Source of the DNA: Ceratothoa steindachneri
Lineage: Eukaryota > Arthropoda > Malacostraca > Isopoda > Cymothoidae
NCBI GenBank assembly: GCA_963969495.1
Contig: OZ018319.1
Location: forward strand, 199,924,736 to 199,988,735
Direction of reading: 5' to 3'
DNA length: 64,000 nucleotides
The translations under genes were made by a program, and so were the position numbers. Under the pieces are notes generated by a model. That model searched no databases. It was not told the origin of the DNA and worked only from the letters and a program-made list of their open reading frames with translations. Shown here in pieces: positions 39,690 through 51,339 of the stretch (its first letter is position 1; every line of letters begins with the position of its first letter).

Positions 39690-41266
39690 CTCTTAATCAT
39701 AACATGCAACATCCGAACATGTTCCCCTGGACTAACCACTATTCTTTTGGTTTTATTTGTGAAGCGAGTGGTTCGGCCATCACAGTGGTCGTTACGCCCT
39801 TCGATTTACTAAGGGCTTGGGGACACTTTATTCTGCTGTGAACTGGTGTATGGTGTTTTGGTTCCTCTCTATTATTTTTTTTTCCATTGGGGGAGTACGG
39901 TAGCGATCACTCCAAAGAGGGGTGAACATGTACATCGTCCTCGGCATTTGAAGGAAGACAGTGAATGTATTTCGAATTTTCTGGTCGTGGATGGGCGGAC
40001 TTGCCCGTTGCGGGTCTAATCCGAGCTTTGGTGTGCTTGGCGATAGGAGGGGTGGTTCCAAGCAGATCCTGGGATCACTCCTTTTCCCTATCGTCTACCT
40101 TTTGGGGGGGTGGGGGCTATTTTCTTGGGTAGACACATTAGGTACGGGGTCAGCAGCAATATGCGGGGATAACTGCAGTTCTTGTTCAATGTGCGGGCGA
40201 ATAGGGAGATCCTGAGCGTCCATCCGTTCAGGATGGGGGTTGATGGGCTCAAGGAGGTCCTGAATTTCAATTCGCGACTCTACCTCTCTGCTGGAGATGT
40301 ACTCTAGCGTAGAGGTTTGGGGTGCAGGAGCCTCGCGGTGGGGCAACTGTTTTTTTTTTTTTTGGGGGGGGGGGTAGTCGGTTTTCGGCGATTCTATGCT
40401 CGTGAAGGAAAAGACAAGTTATGTGGTGGTCTGGGGTGTTCTTGGCACTTCGGGAACCCACCACTTGGGTAAAGCTAGCCTCCCTTTTTGGCTCCTGGGG
40501 TGCTGGCTCCTCAGGCGGAAACGGATGCTTTCGTACATTAACTCCATGGTATAGAGGTTTGGTCTCTCTCCTCGTTCCTAATACTGAGGCTTACGAGTTG
40601 CCGCTGGTTCTAATTGTGGTCTGTGCCTTCTCCCTAACCTCCTTAAAGTTGAAACGTTCCTTTTCTGAGAGGGAAACCACCTCTTCTTCGACTTTATAAA
40701 TGCTGCCATTTTTGCTCGATGCCAGGCAAGGGAAAGGGGGCGGGGGCTCTCCACAGTGTGCACATTTCGCTGTGCAAGTTTCGATTGATTCGGAGGGCTA
40801 GGCATTTGCTTATTTGATGCAGGTGAGCGCGAAGACCTGCTTTTTGCGAAAGCAGGTGTTCTTTATGGAGTGTCCATACGAGTATGTTTGGCACAAAATA
40901 GAAAAGACATCTTCTGGGGCTGGGTTTAAATTCCTTTAACAAGTAGGCGTTTGTTGGCACTTTTACGTTATTAGCCACTCTGTGTACTCTGTACACTTGG
41001 GTAGTAGAGTATTCACCCAATTCTTCAATTAGTTGGGTTTGTGTGTATTGGGTGAAGTTTGACCGTATTGTCACACCATTATGTATGTTAAAGGAGGAGT
41101 GTGGATTCATTGCTACTTTGTCCATCGCTTTTAACTCTTTTCTTCCACTTTTACACTTTAAATTCCATACGTACAAAAGGAGAACCGCTAAATCTCTTAA
41201 GTTTTGCAGTTTTATTTCAATTGTGTTTATTGTGGTATTCATGTCGTTATATGTTTTAAGTTGCAT
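39690..41266 (-). pseudogene. LINE ORF1 (gag-like) remnant, Jockey-type
   Basis: The 190-codon minus-strand frame (41266-40694) contains YTQTQLIEELGEYSTTQVYR, then VHRVANNVKVPTNAYLL, resembling the pre-C2HC/RNA-binding part of Jockey-group ORF1 proteins. An overlapping frame gives TCTAKCAHCGEPPPPFPW, a probable CCHC knuckle. Proline-rich frames follow (40464-39828). Its first ORF2 residues are not seen. At least three frame changes. Confidence 0.5.
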
Positions 41267-43032
41267 GAGCTTATCTAGATTGTTGTTTGTTTAGTTAATG
41301 TATATATTGTTGTTTTATTTGTTAATATTTTAAGATTTATTTTTCCACTTTTCACTTAAGTTATTTTATCTTAAAGTTTAGTATTTTACTTTAATTAAGT
41401 ATACACTTACACTTACCTTCAATAACTCTGGTTATATTACTTTCTTTAGTTTGTGTCTTTCTACTTCGCTTTGAGTCTTTTTGTATTTTACTTTGATATC
41501 ATTCCATTTATCACTGTTCTCACTTATCGGTTATTCAACTTTGGGTACTTTGGTTTATTTCTGGTTGACTTCTTCGGGTATCTTTCAAGTATTCCTGTTT
41601 GGTTATCTTTGTCGGTTGTTATGGTATTAGTCGTGTTATATGTCCATATTTGGTTGTTGATTTCACGGTAAGTAAACAAACGTACTTCTTCAACTTTCAG
41701 CGAATGTCTTCCGCTGGTAAATAGAGTGTGAAAGAAGATTTCTGCTCTAATGTTTGTGTGTTCTTCAAATGCTTTTATTTTCCTTTATATTTCCTTCGGT
41801 CTTTTCTTGATAAGGATATTTAGCGAGCTATTCCTGCTTCTTAATGCAGATTACTCCCACTTCTTTGCTCTTTTCTCCCCGTGTTCATAATTAAGTATGG
41901 AAATTTGTCTGAATCCTCTCTAGTTCCAGGAGGGTTTTTTTGTCATTGACACAATGATAATGATGTGCATAGAAAGGAAAGTAGAGAGGTGACTGTGGGG
42001 AAGCACAGATATCGGGTAGTAAGAATGGAAATGTTCAGAAAAAAACTTAAGAGGGAATATGAAGAGTTAAAGATTGGTGGGTAGACACCAATGAGTATTG
42101 GTAGTGTTTTAGACTGGAACGGCAGGGGGGCGCAAGGGGGAAAGGTGAGGCGCGAGTCGCAGAAATGGATTACTCATGTTGCCATTATCTCATGTGTGGA
42201 TAGGTACTGTTTGCGTGTAATTTAGAGCTGCGGGTTATCTCAACACCTTCGTAGCATGTTGTCTGGCGTGTATTAGGGTGTATGTGGGGTCTTTTTCGAG
42301 TTTGCTCAGCTGATATGTTAAGCGGGTGTGAAGGTATCTATTGATTGGTGTGAGTTTGTTTTCTTCTTGTTGTGCATGTAATGTTCTTGTGCGCTGTAGT
42401 ATGTCGTCTGTATATTCTGAGGATTCTTAGCTATAAGCCATTTGTCTTCATATTTTGTCTTTAAATTCAGTATAATTTGGGGACGGTGCGCGATTCTGTT
42501 TTGGCCCCCCTGGCAGGAGACTAGAATAGTCTCGTGGTCATTGTATGCCAATGTGTGTGCATGCAGTTTTCGGGTGGCTGTGGGGCATCGTTATTGTACA
42601 TTATGTACATTATGTACAGGTAATTTTGCGGCTTTGGGCCGAAATTGGTCGAAGACCGTTAGTGAATGTGGAAATTGTTATGAATCCAGTGGGAATGGTT
42701 TATTATTAACATTGCGGGGTCCTTTTTAAAACAAATATTTCCGAATGCAAGTTGGCCAAAGATTAACGGGTAGCTGGTACGCGTTGGGATTGCAAAAGAG
42801 AGACAATGATGACAATATATCTTAACTATCAGTAATATAATATTTAAATGTACACAAATATTGGGTTTAAAGGGAATGGTCGTACAGATGGAGTTAAATG
42901 TCTACGCGAGATACAGGTGGGTTAATTAAAGGAATAAGGAGGTCGGATTCAAGTCGGTGATTTAAAGGGGAATTTTAAACCGGGGCGCACACACAAAGAA
43001 TGGATTGATTGGGTAAGGCAGATTCTAAATCA
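41267..43032. other. Unassigned, possible decayed LINE sequence
   Basis: AT-rich DNA with no firm motif. The minus-strand frame 42551-42318 (GGQNRIAHRPQIILNLKTKY) may be a LINE remnant but matches no motif I can name. TACATTATG is repeated around 42597-42618. Confidence 0.35.
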
Positions 43033-43703
43033 ATCTGCAGGCGGCAACGGTTACAATTGCTTACGTGCTCGTTGCAGAAAAGGGGCCAGTTGGGATACGA
43101 TAAATGTGAAGCGGGAAATCGAGTTACCTCTGGTTTCAGATGAAGGAGCACTCATAGATGGCCTTCAGAGATGGGACTCCTCGTCAGATACTCGCCGATT
43201 GACTGTGGCAAAGTTCACGGATGTCGATTTAGCCTTCGTCCTCGAATCGAAATCGCTGATGTGGGGGAGGCGAGAGTCCTTCAGCTCGTTCGCTGTAGTA
43301 GGTGAAAAGTTTATTAGTACTCCTTACTAAACTGAGTCGGAGGATTATATAGACGCCTGGTGAGGTAGGTGGCGTTTGGTGGCTTTGGCGGACGCATCCA
43401 CACAAACGTGCAATTGAGGGAAAAGTCGGAGACTCCTTCAGAGGGGGGGGGGGGATTGTGATAACGTTGGCGTGAAATGTTCGACGGACTTCGATCTTAT
43501 GACGGAAGACAGGGATGTTGTCTAAAAGCTGGCCGTGGGAGACGATGAAATCGGCCCCTAAGCAAATACAGCTGGGGCATAATAACGGCGTAGGCTGCAA
43601 CCTCACCCTGGTTCAGCTATGCTTTCAAAGCTCCATGCAGTGATCTCAAGACCACGTGGGAACAGAAGGGCACGTGGTCGCCTCTTGACCTTATTCTGCT
43701 ACA
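43033..43703 (-). repeat. 3' LTR of the Gmr1-like element
   Basis: Collinear with the interrupted LTR to the right. It begins TGTAGCAGAATAAGG at 43703 on the minus strand and contains a TATA-like GTCTATATAATCC (43342-43354). It ends around GCCGCCTGCAGATTGAT. A run of G at 43443-43454 is absent from the other LTR. Confidence 0.88.
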
Positions 43704-44169
43704 TCCCTCCCATCCAAAAAGATGGCACTTTCGGAGTTGGGGGAGAAAGGTGACATCCCCTAAGACGAATGACTTGGGGAAGCGGAATTCCTGACCTGAC
43801 GTTGAGCAGGTATACAAGATAATTCTACCCGACTGCGTGTACATATGAACGGGAAAGGAATTTACATATTGCCAACCATAAGAGCATTAAGGGGGACATA
43901 ATTAACAAAAAATGAAAATAATATGTATACACTAAGCTATACAAAGCAAAAAAGAAGAAGAATGAAATGGATATTCAATGATGCATTTTACATAAATGAC
44001 AGAAGGATTACGGTGGTACATATACACATAGGCATGCTGCACCAGGCTTCTAAATACTAATTTTATATATACAATGGTGATGTGCATCCTAGACGTACAC
44101 ATCGAGAAAAATAATAATTACAATAATTACAATATGGACAAATGGCTATGAAGCAATTACAATTAAAAT

Positions 44170-46283
44170 TTAGCTGGGGTCGTCACCTAATGGATTACGG
44201 CTAAAGGTATCGGCGATATAATTTTCCGACCCTTTTATATACATTATCCTATATTGGAATTCCTGCAATAATAAGTTTCATCTCATTATTCGGCCATTAT
44301 GATGTTTAATATTAGGGAGGTATGCCAGCGGGTGGTAATCGGTTTATATAGCGAATTCTCGGCCTACCAAGTACATCTTAAACTTCTGCACACTCCAAAT
44401 AATAGCTAAAGCTCCCTTTTCTATCACTGCATAATTCCGCTCATGTGGGAGCAATTTGCGACTCGCATAGGCAACAGTATGACTCTCACCGTCATCTCTG
44501 TACTTAAGAAGGACACAACCGATTCCCTCGTTACTCGCATCCGTTCGGATCCCGAATGGCCTACTGGGGTTAGACAACCTGAGGACTGGGGCAGAGGCCA
44601 ATTTTCGCTTTAGTTGATGGAAATTAGCCTTCGAATTCCATATGATGCGGTCTGGAGACTTATTTTTGCGTAGTTTACACAACGGGGCGGCCAAAGACGC
44701 TAAATTGGGGACTAAACTCCGATAAAATGAGGCAGAGCCCATGAAAGAACGGAGCTGTTTTTTCGTACCCGGGAGGGGCATCTCAACTATCGCTCGGACC
44801 TTGTATATTTGGTGCTTAAGTTGGTCGTTTCCAATGTGGAAACCCAGATATTGGGTCAAATCATAGGCCAGGTGGCACTTACTGGGGCCTACCGTAAGGC
44901 CATGCTCTCGCAAACGGCTTAAGAGCGCCTGAAGGGAGGCCAAGTGTTGGTCCCAGTCACAAGTGGCAACGTAAGTTGTTAAAGTAAAAGATGACATTAT
45001 CCAATCCGTCCCAAACTCTGTGCATTATCCGATTATAATTGGTGCATGCCGTCATTAACCCGAAAGGAAGTCGGCGGAACTGCATAAGTCCTTTGTCGGT
45101 GGGGAATGCGATGTATTTCCTTACGCCCTTTGTCGGTGGGGAAGGTGGTGTATTTCCTTATGCCTTTTTTTCAGGGGAACCTGGTAATACGCTTTGCCTA
45201 GGTCAAGCTCGCTAATAAATCTTGTTTTTGCGAACAAGTGAAGGTTTGGATCAATTAAAGGAATCGGTTCTGCATCGAAAACGGTCAGGGAATTCAATTG
45301 GCAAAAATCTACACACATGCGGTAAGAGTTATCTGGTTTCCGTACCATAACTATTAGGGAACAATAATTTGACGTGGAGGGTTAGGCAGATTGTTAACCT
45401 CGGCGCTAAAGGAATTTCTCAGATGAGTTGGAAGGGGGTAAGGTCTTGAACGAACAGGTTCTTGGGTGCGAGGATTATATCATGCTCGAATTTAATAGCA
45501 CACCTAGGGATCTCAGAAATGACTTCCTCAAACTTGCTTAAAATAAGCTGCAACTAGTTAGTTTAGTCGAGAGTTAGCCGGTTATTGATATCCAAACTAA
45601 CGTGGGGTGAATGGAGAGAGCCGGGCAAGGCGGGTAGTGAGTAATCCCTATCCTGTTTGATGCACACGGCCTGTACAAGGTTCAGGGCATCCGTCGTGTA
45701 GTCGGCCTCCAAAGCTGTCTCTTCCTCGGTGGTAACGATGTTGTTGACACACGCGCGGCGGTGATATCTTTTTAACATGTTGACGTGGAGCAGTTTCTCT
45801 CTTGTTGCTCTCCGTAGGAAGTAGCAATAGAACATAATGACCTGGCTTAAACTTCCTCTCCTTTGATTCGACATCGAAGTACGTCCGATATTCTTTTAAG
45901 TTAACGTTGACATTTTGGTATGCAATCTTGGCACACTTTTCTAATCTTCGTCGCAGATCCAAAACATACGCGTAGGAAGATTGAATTTCCCTGTCTAACT
46001 TGGCGTTAGAGAATAACTCCTTGGGGATGATAATGGGACCTCGCATGTTACGCCCGTAGATTAATTCAAAAGGAGCAAATCCAAGCGTACGACGTGGAAT
46101 CTCCCTAAATGAAAATAGTGCCAGGGGCAAGAAGCGATGCCACTCACGGGGCTGTTCAGCACACAGCTTCTTTAATATTGACTTTAAGGTCACATTAAAT
46201 TTCTAGCAAACTCCATTTGCGCAGAGGTGATAAAGGGTGATAAAGAGTAGTTTTACCATCAACAGTTTTTCGATATATTCCAT
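44170..46283 (-). pseudogene. pol of the Gmr1-like element (integrase C-terminus, RT, RNase H)
   Basis: On the minus strand after the LTR: CANGVC then a stop then KFNVTLKSILKKLCAEQ (the integrase catalytic Glu is lost to the stop), FSFREIPRRTLGFAPFELIY and VLDLRRRLEKCAKIAY. Then LLHVNMLKRYHRR leads through a linker straight into the RT start (LTLDQTKQLQLILSKFEEVI). RT has VRKPDNSYRMCVDFCQLNSL and FISELDLGKAYYQVPL (motif A Asp), then DNVIFYFNNL where Y-x-D-D is expected. Then QLRSFMGSASFYRSLVPNLA, and RNase H FGIRTDASNEGIGCVLL to SENYIADTFSRNPLGDDPS with a stop near 44170. Several frameshifts; not functional. Confidence 0.85.
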
Positions 46284-46838
46284 CAATCTTCAGGCGGCAA
46301 CGGTTACAATTGCTTACGTGCTCGTTGCAGAAAAGGGGCCAGTTGGGATACGATAAATGCGAAGCGGGAAATCGAGTTACCTCTCGCCCCAGATGAGGGA
46401 GCACTCGTAGATGGCCTTCAGAGATGGGAATCCTCGTCAGATACTCGCCGATTGACTATGGCAGAGTTCACGGATGTCGATTTAGCCTTCGTCGTCGAAT
46501 CGAAGTCGCGATGTGGGAGAGGCGAGAGTCCTTCAGCTCGTTTGCCGCAGTAGGTGGGAAGTCGATTAGTGCCCCTTACTAAATTAAGTCAAAGGATTTT
46601 ATAGACGCCTAGTGAGGTGGCTTCTAGTGATTTTGGCGGCGGCATTCACACACACGTGCATTTTTGGGGAAAAGTCGGCGACTCCTTCGGGGGGAAGAGG
46701 AATTGTGATAACGTTGTCGTGGAATGTTCGACGGACTTCTATCTTATGACGGAAGGCAGGAATGTTAGCTAAAAGCTGGCCGTGGGAAACGATAAAATCG
46801 GTCCCTAAGCAAATACAGCTGGGGCGTAATAACATAAC
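46284..46838 (-). repeat. 5' LTR of the Gmr1-like element, downstream part
   Basis: Contains a minus-strand TATAAAA (46597-46603) matching TATATAAT in the other LTR, so the promoter points into pol. The LTR resumes at 48702 beyond the nested LINE. Confidence 0.88.
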
Positions 46839-46857
46839 ATACAATAACATAATTACA

Positions 46858-47017
46858 CGGATGACAAAAGCCACAAGGGCCTATCAAAGGTCATCCGCCT
46901 CCGTCAAAACCCACCCACAAAAAGGACCATCACCAGGGGAAGACAAAATCAAAGTCCCCCACAATATAATATAACAGATGACAAAAGCCACAAGGGCTCA
47001 TCATAGGTCATCCGAGT
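46858..47017 (-). other. Two related 3'-UTR hairpins of the nested LINE
   Basis: GGATGACAAAAGCCACAAGG ... GGTCATCC occurs at 46858-46894 and again, as AGATGACAAAAGCCACAAGG ... GGTCATCC, at 46976-47014. Each can fold through GGATGAC/GTCATCC. Being duplicated near the 3' end, they may mark the RT recognition site for element RNA. Confidence 0.7.
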
Positions 47018-47164
47018 CAAACGGCCTCTTTTTTAAGGCATCACACTCCCAGGAAAACTACATCCAGAGGATTGCATCCAGAAACAAGGGTATCACCAAT
47101 TAAGGCTTGTCAAGAACTAAATCATGCAGCTATAGATATATACAAACAATATTAATATATACAA

Positions 47165-48701
47165 CACTTAGGAACCATCACAACCTTCCCTTTCCATAAA
47201 CTCATCCAACCTACTCTTAAATACATTTAGATTTGGACTACCTACTACCCTCTGCGGCAATTTGTTCCAGAAGTCTACCACTCTATTGGTGAAAAAATAT
47301 TTTCTTAAATCCAACCTACACCCTTGCTCTTTAATTTTCAAGTGGTGACCTCTAGTCCGATTTCCATCATCTAACTCAAAAAACTTGCTAACATCCAATT
47401 TATCTATCCTGGAAAAAAATTTAAAGAGCTCAATCATATCCCCTCTCACACACCTCCTTTCGAACGAGAACATATTTAATACCCTCAGTCTATCTTCATA
47501 TTCAAGGTGCCTCAGGGAAGGAATAATCTTTGTTGCCCCCAGTTACACTGACTCAAGAAGGTTAATATCGTGTCTAAAATGTGGGGACCATGCCTGTATA
47601 CAGTACTCTAGATGTGGCCTAACATAAGAGTTATAGAGTTTAAGAATAACCTCCTTACTTTTGTAACTGACATTTCTCTTAATAAAACCCAGCACTCTAT
47701 TTGCCCTATTTCTTGCTTCAATACAGTGCTTAGAAAACCTTAATGACTTATCTATTACTACTCCTAGATCTTTCTCATCCTCTACTGAGCTCAGCCAATG
47801 CCCATCCATTTCATAGTTAAATTCTCTATTATCTTTTCCCATGTTAATAACTGTGCACTTATCAAGATTGAAAGTCATTTGCCACTTATGTGCCCAGGAT
47901 AACAATTTATTTAAGTCCCCCTGCACTTTGAAATTATCATCAATATCTTTAACTACAGCTGCTAATTTGGTATCATCCGCAAAAACTAACACTTTATTAT
48001 TAACTGCCTCCCCGAGATCGTTTATATAGATGACAAATAATAATAGACCGAGAACTGATCCCTGAGGAACCCCACTGATAACATCCCTCCACTCTGACTT
48101 TACACCATTTAGCACTACCCTTTGCTTCCTGTCTTTCAGCCACTCAGCTATCCAATTTGAAACACCCCCACATATCCCAATCATTTTTAATTTATGAACT
48201 AGTCTCCTGTGTGGTACCTTATCAAATGCTTTACTAAAATCTAAGTAAATTATATCTACATTCTCTCCCTTATCTACTTGATCTGTTGCAAACTCCAGAA
48301 AGTCTAGTAAGTTAGTCAAACATGATCGACCTGATCTAAACCCATGCTGAGCATCGCTGATTAACCCCTCCCTCTCTAGATGTTGGCAAATCCCTTTTTT
48401 AACTATTTTCTCAAGAATTTTACAGACTACAGGAGTTAGGCTAACCGGTCTAGAGTTATTTGGATCCTCTTTACTACCCTTCTTGAAAATGGGGACTACA
48501 TTCGCTCTCTTCCAATCTTCGGGTATTTCTCCATATTCCAGTGACCTAGTATATAACTTGTCCAGAGCTATTGAGATACTTTCTACCCCTTCTTTAAGTA
48601 TCCTAGAATGAATATTATCAGGGCCGGAGGCCTTGGTAGTATCTAAATCACCTATTAGTCCTTTTATCATCCTCCGATCCACACTAATGTTAGTAAACAC
48701 G
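47165..48701 (-). pseudogene. LINE reverse transcriptase, one in-frame stop
   Basis: The minus-strand frame is open for about 385 LINE codons from the junction at 48701: TTKASGPDNIHSRILKEGVE, RPVSLTPVVCKILEKIVKKG, QHGFRSGRSCLTNLLDFLEF, DIIYLDFSKAFDKVPHRRLV (motif A), SGVPQGSVLGLLLFVIYIND (motif B), LVFADDTKLAAV (motif C intact), EKDLGVVIDKSLRF and RPHLEYCIQAWSP. A TAA follows LLESV at about 47540, then the same protein continues (LGATKIIPSLRHLEYEDRLR) to DEFMEREGCDGS and a stop at 47165-47167. The endonuclease and ORF1 are missing by 5' truncation. The first about 42 codons of the open frame (48826-48702) are read-through of the LTR. Confidence 0.9.
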
Positions 48702-48815
48702 GCGTAGGCTGCACCCTCACCCTGGTTCAGCCATGCTTTCAAAGCTCTATGCGGTGATTTCAGGACCACGATGGTACAGAAATGCACGTGGTCGCCCTTC
48801 GACCTTATTCTTCTA
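48702..48815 (-). repeat. 5' LTR of the Gmr1-like element, upstream part
   Basis: Aligns with 43586-43703. It starts TTTAGAAGAATAAGG where the other LTR has TGTAGCAGAATAAGG, so the terminal TG is mutated. Confidence 0.85.
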
Positions 48816-48819
48816 AAAT

Positions 48820-49440
48820 GTGACACCTGTCGGTAAGGTAGTGGGAGAGATCCTTGTGGTGCAGAGAGGAAGCTCCGTGTTGTTGGCTACTTTGCACCGG
48901 AGTCTCTCATCTATACATTACCGAATACCTTCTAATCATCGTTGCTGATGGAGATTGTTTTGGGTCGTGATTTTCGTTCATTTTGTATTATGTTGTGAAC
49001 GATTATCACAACCGCTTGAGTGGACCGACCTCTCCTAAAGCCATAGTGGCAGGCGGTGTACCAGTCAATCTCCTGCAGAAAATTCCGGAAACAGGTGTTA
49101 AACATACGCTCAAGTATTTTGCCTAGGGGATTTAACAGTGCAATAGGCCTCAAATTGTTTGCGTGTTTGGGGAAAGGAGGTTGTTTGGTATTGAGTATTA
49201 TGTTGTGTAGGGTTTTAAATAGTTGTGGGAAATTTCCACAAGAGAGTAAGGCCTGTTGTTTGGGTGCGTTGTGTGTGTGCACCATGTCCCATTGGGACCT
49301 AAATGCGTCGAGGATGTCATTGGTATCGGTGAGTGTGCGGTTGTTCTGTTGTAGGATGATTGGTTTTGGTGGGTCTGGGCCTAACATCTTCTTCACGCGT
49401 GCCTGTGCCTTTGATAAGCTGGATACAGGCGCCTAATTAT
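48820..49440 (-). pseudogene. Jockey-group LINE reverse transcriptase fragment
   Basis: The 154-codon minus-strand frame (49396-48932) contains NNLRPIALLNPLGKILERMF and HYGFRRGRSTQAVVIIVHNI, the fingers part of a LINE RT. A second frame down to 48820 gives KVANNTELPLCTTR, which would precede motif B. It is cut by the LTR element at 48815. No continuation was confirmed on the far side (below 43033). Confidence 0.72.
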
Positions 49441-51129
49441 TTTTTCTGAGACCTGGTCTTTGCTCACTTCCTGACTTGCATATAATTGTAAATAGTAGGT
49501 TAAGCTTCCGCCATTATATATATACTTGTAGTAAATATTTGAGTAAGGCTTGGTGCTACAACCGGATAAGACTCTCGTTAGAGAATCTCACCCTTTGGGC
49601 GTGAGAAACCAAAGAAACAGAGTTTTCGATAATGTGTACGGAGTGCTGGAAACTGCTCGTGGAGATTTCTCGACTACTCGACAAGCTTTATCGCAATTTA
49701 TGAATGAAAATAATGTAACGCATTACTCAGAAAAAGCCGGGAAAGCTTTCAAGATACTTAGAATAGAGGTAAAAATCCTCACCACCTCCAATATTGAGGC
49801 ATAAGGATCCATCTCCTGTAGACAGTTAGACACATGGGTTAGGAAACAACATTCCGCCAATGAGATTAAAATCGTGATCGAAAGGTTCCAATCTGACTGA
49901 TATAGCAAGAAGAAGTAAATAAAAATAAAACGGTTTTCTTGCTTTTAACCTTAAGATAACTTATAGATATAGATAAAAAGTGAAGATCATGTAGGTATCC
50001 TTGCTTGTTTCAAGTGTTACCTACCTCATTAACTTACAATTAGAGATTGCCCTTAACAGCGATTCATACACCTGTTGATATTGCAAAAACACTGACAAAA
50101 AGGGACCACTGCAGGGGACCCCATAAAATGTTAGCGATGACGTGTCGCTACTAGCGCTAGGATATGGCAGATTAAAAACAGGAAATTCTAAGACAAGAGA
50201 AACAAAAGACTAATTCAACATGCCTAAGAATAGTAAAAGCAACAAATCAGGTCATTGAATTAAAACAGGGAAAGTCTCTAAATATCCTTGTATGTATTTT
50301 ACATGTTAAATTAATGAATATAGTGAACCCGGGATCATATGATAGCGAGCTTAATAAAAGGAACAAATATAACAGTATAAAAGCAATATCGTTTCTGGAT
50401 AACTCGCCACCGGATGATGTTCTAAGCCTACATTTCGAACCCACCTTGGAAGATCCAGACGAGATAATATTAAATAAGCATAGTATAAATTTAGACACAG
50501 AAAATTAAGCTATTTAACTATAATGCCTTAGATACAAATTCCAAAGACGTCGCCTTTGATGGGGCAGGTATTTCCTTTAAAAATTAAATATAAGTTAACG
50601 TGAGTCATATCTGGAATTCGAAATAGAGACAGATTTGGTGAGGTTACAATAATGACCTGCTCTTAACCCCCCAAAATAGGCTACTAACTAATGCACAACT
50701 TACTGATGGTGTTCCGGCAAGTGAGACCTACGGTATTTTTAGCCAACTTAAATGCTAGTAGGTCTCCCTTAGGCTACATAAGTGGTTTCATCGGTGAAGG
50801 CCGAAGTATCAAAACTTTAGTAAATAGGGTTATATTAGAACGAATAAAGAAATAGACCTCCACGTATCACACTAAAAATACAGCTATCACGCCTCAAGTC
50901 GTGCAGGTTAGATCGAACTTTCATCCTCAGAGTGACCGTTTCCCATAAGGCGAAAAGGCCACGCGCTTCCACCGTCGTCGTTAAACAAACAGGAGGCAAC
51001 ACCCCTGAAGGTGCTCGTGAGGCCGTCTTTTTGGGTTCCTAAAGCTACTCCCCTACCCAAGGCTGGTCTGGGCTGCTCCGGCACGGTGGTTCCTTCAAAG
51101 GAGGGACACCAGCCCCCGAAGCCAACTTG
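49441..51129. other. Unassigned, with two short plus-strand frames
   Basis: Plus-strand frames 49550-49804 (84 codons, TARGDFSTTRQALSQFMNEN) and 50314-50508 (64 codons, acidic, SLHFEPTLEDPDEIILNKHS) look protein-like but match nothing I recognise. A direct repeat of about 38 bp (AGCCAACTT-AATGCTAGTAG) lies at about 50738 and 51119, the second at the start of I-clade copy 2. Otherwise AT-rich. Confidence 0.4.
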
Positions 51130-51339
51130 AATGCTAGTAGATCTCTAAGGTTTCGAGGCGGAAGGAGGAAAAGACTCACATTGCCCAATCTTTCATGATA
51201 AGTCCTCGAAGGCGACAGCACCTTAAACGCATTTTCAGGCCAACAGCGCCCGGAGTTCTGCCTCCGGAAAGCGTAAGACCATTTCTGCGATGGTTTTCTC
51301 TTCAAAGAGGGCCCCCGCATCTCCTCCGAGCTAGGCCTG

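Larger units (their letters stand above)
46839..48701 (-). mobile_element. CR1-type LINE (second family), 5'-truncated, nested in LTR
   Basis: Interrupts the LTR exactly between GTAATAAC (46831-46838) and GGCGTAGGCTGC (48702); the other LTR is continuous here. It holds most of an RT, a C-terminal region and a 3' untranslated region with two related hairpins. It is the least decayed coding sequence in the window (one stop in about 500 codons), so it is probably the youngest insertion. It differs clearly from the 27-38 kb CR1 family. The 3' end is AT-rich with TTATG-like repeats. Confidence 0.88.
43033..48815 (-). mobile_element. Gmr1-like Ty3/gypsy LTR retrotransposon with nested LINE
   Basis: Two direct repeats of about 670 bp (43033-43703; 46284-46838 plus 48702-48815) flank a pol region in minus orientation. 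A purine tract GGATGGGAGGGA precedes TGTAGCAG, the start of the downstream LTR, as a polypurine tract should. Internal sequence reads integrase, then RT, then RNase H, the order known for Gmr1-like elements and reversed from ordinary gypsy. gag, protease and most of integrase are deleted. A LINE interrupts the upstream LTR. Without the LINE the element is about 3.9 kb. Confidence 0.82.

Noticed and set aside
43229..43606. Frame with LGADFIVSHGQLLDN resembling the end of a retropepsin
   Set aside because: It is LTR sequence (repeated at 46599-46874) with a TATA box nearby, and no D-T/S-G active site precedes it.
46195..46404. Minus-strand frame resembling an integrase zinc finger (HVSNCNRCRL)
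   Set aside because: Most of it lies inside the LTR, and the same sequence is repeated in the other LTR at 43033-43150. The LTR boundary falls within the frame, so the likeness to H-H-C-C is probably accidental.
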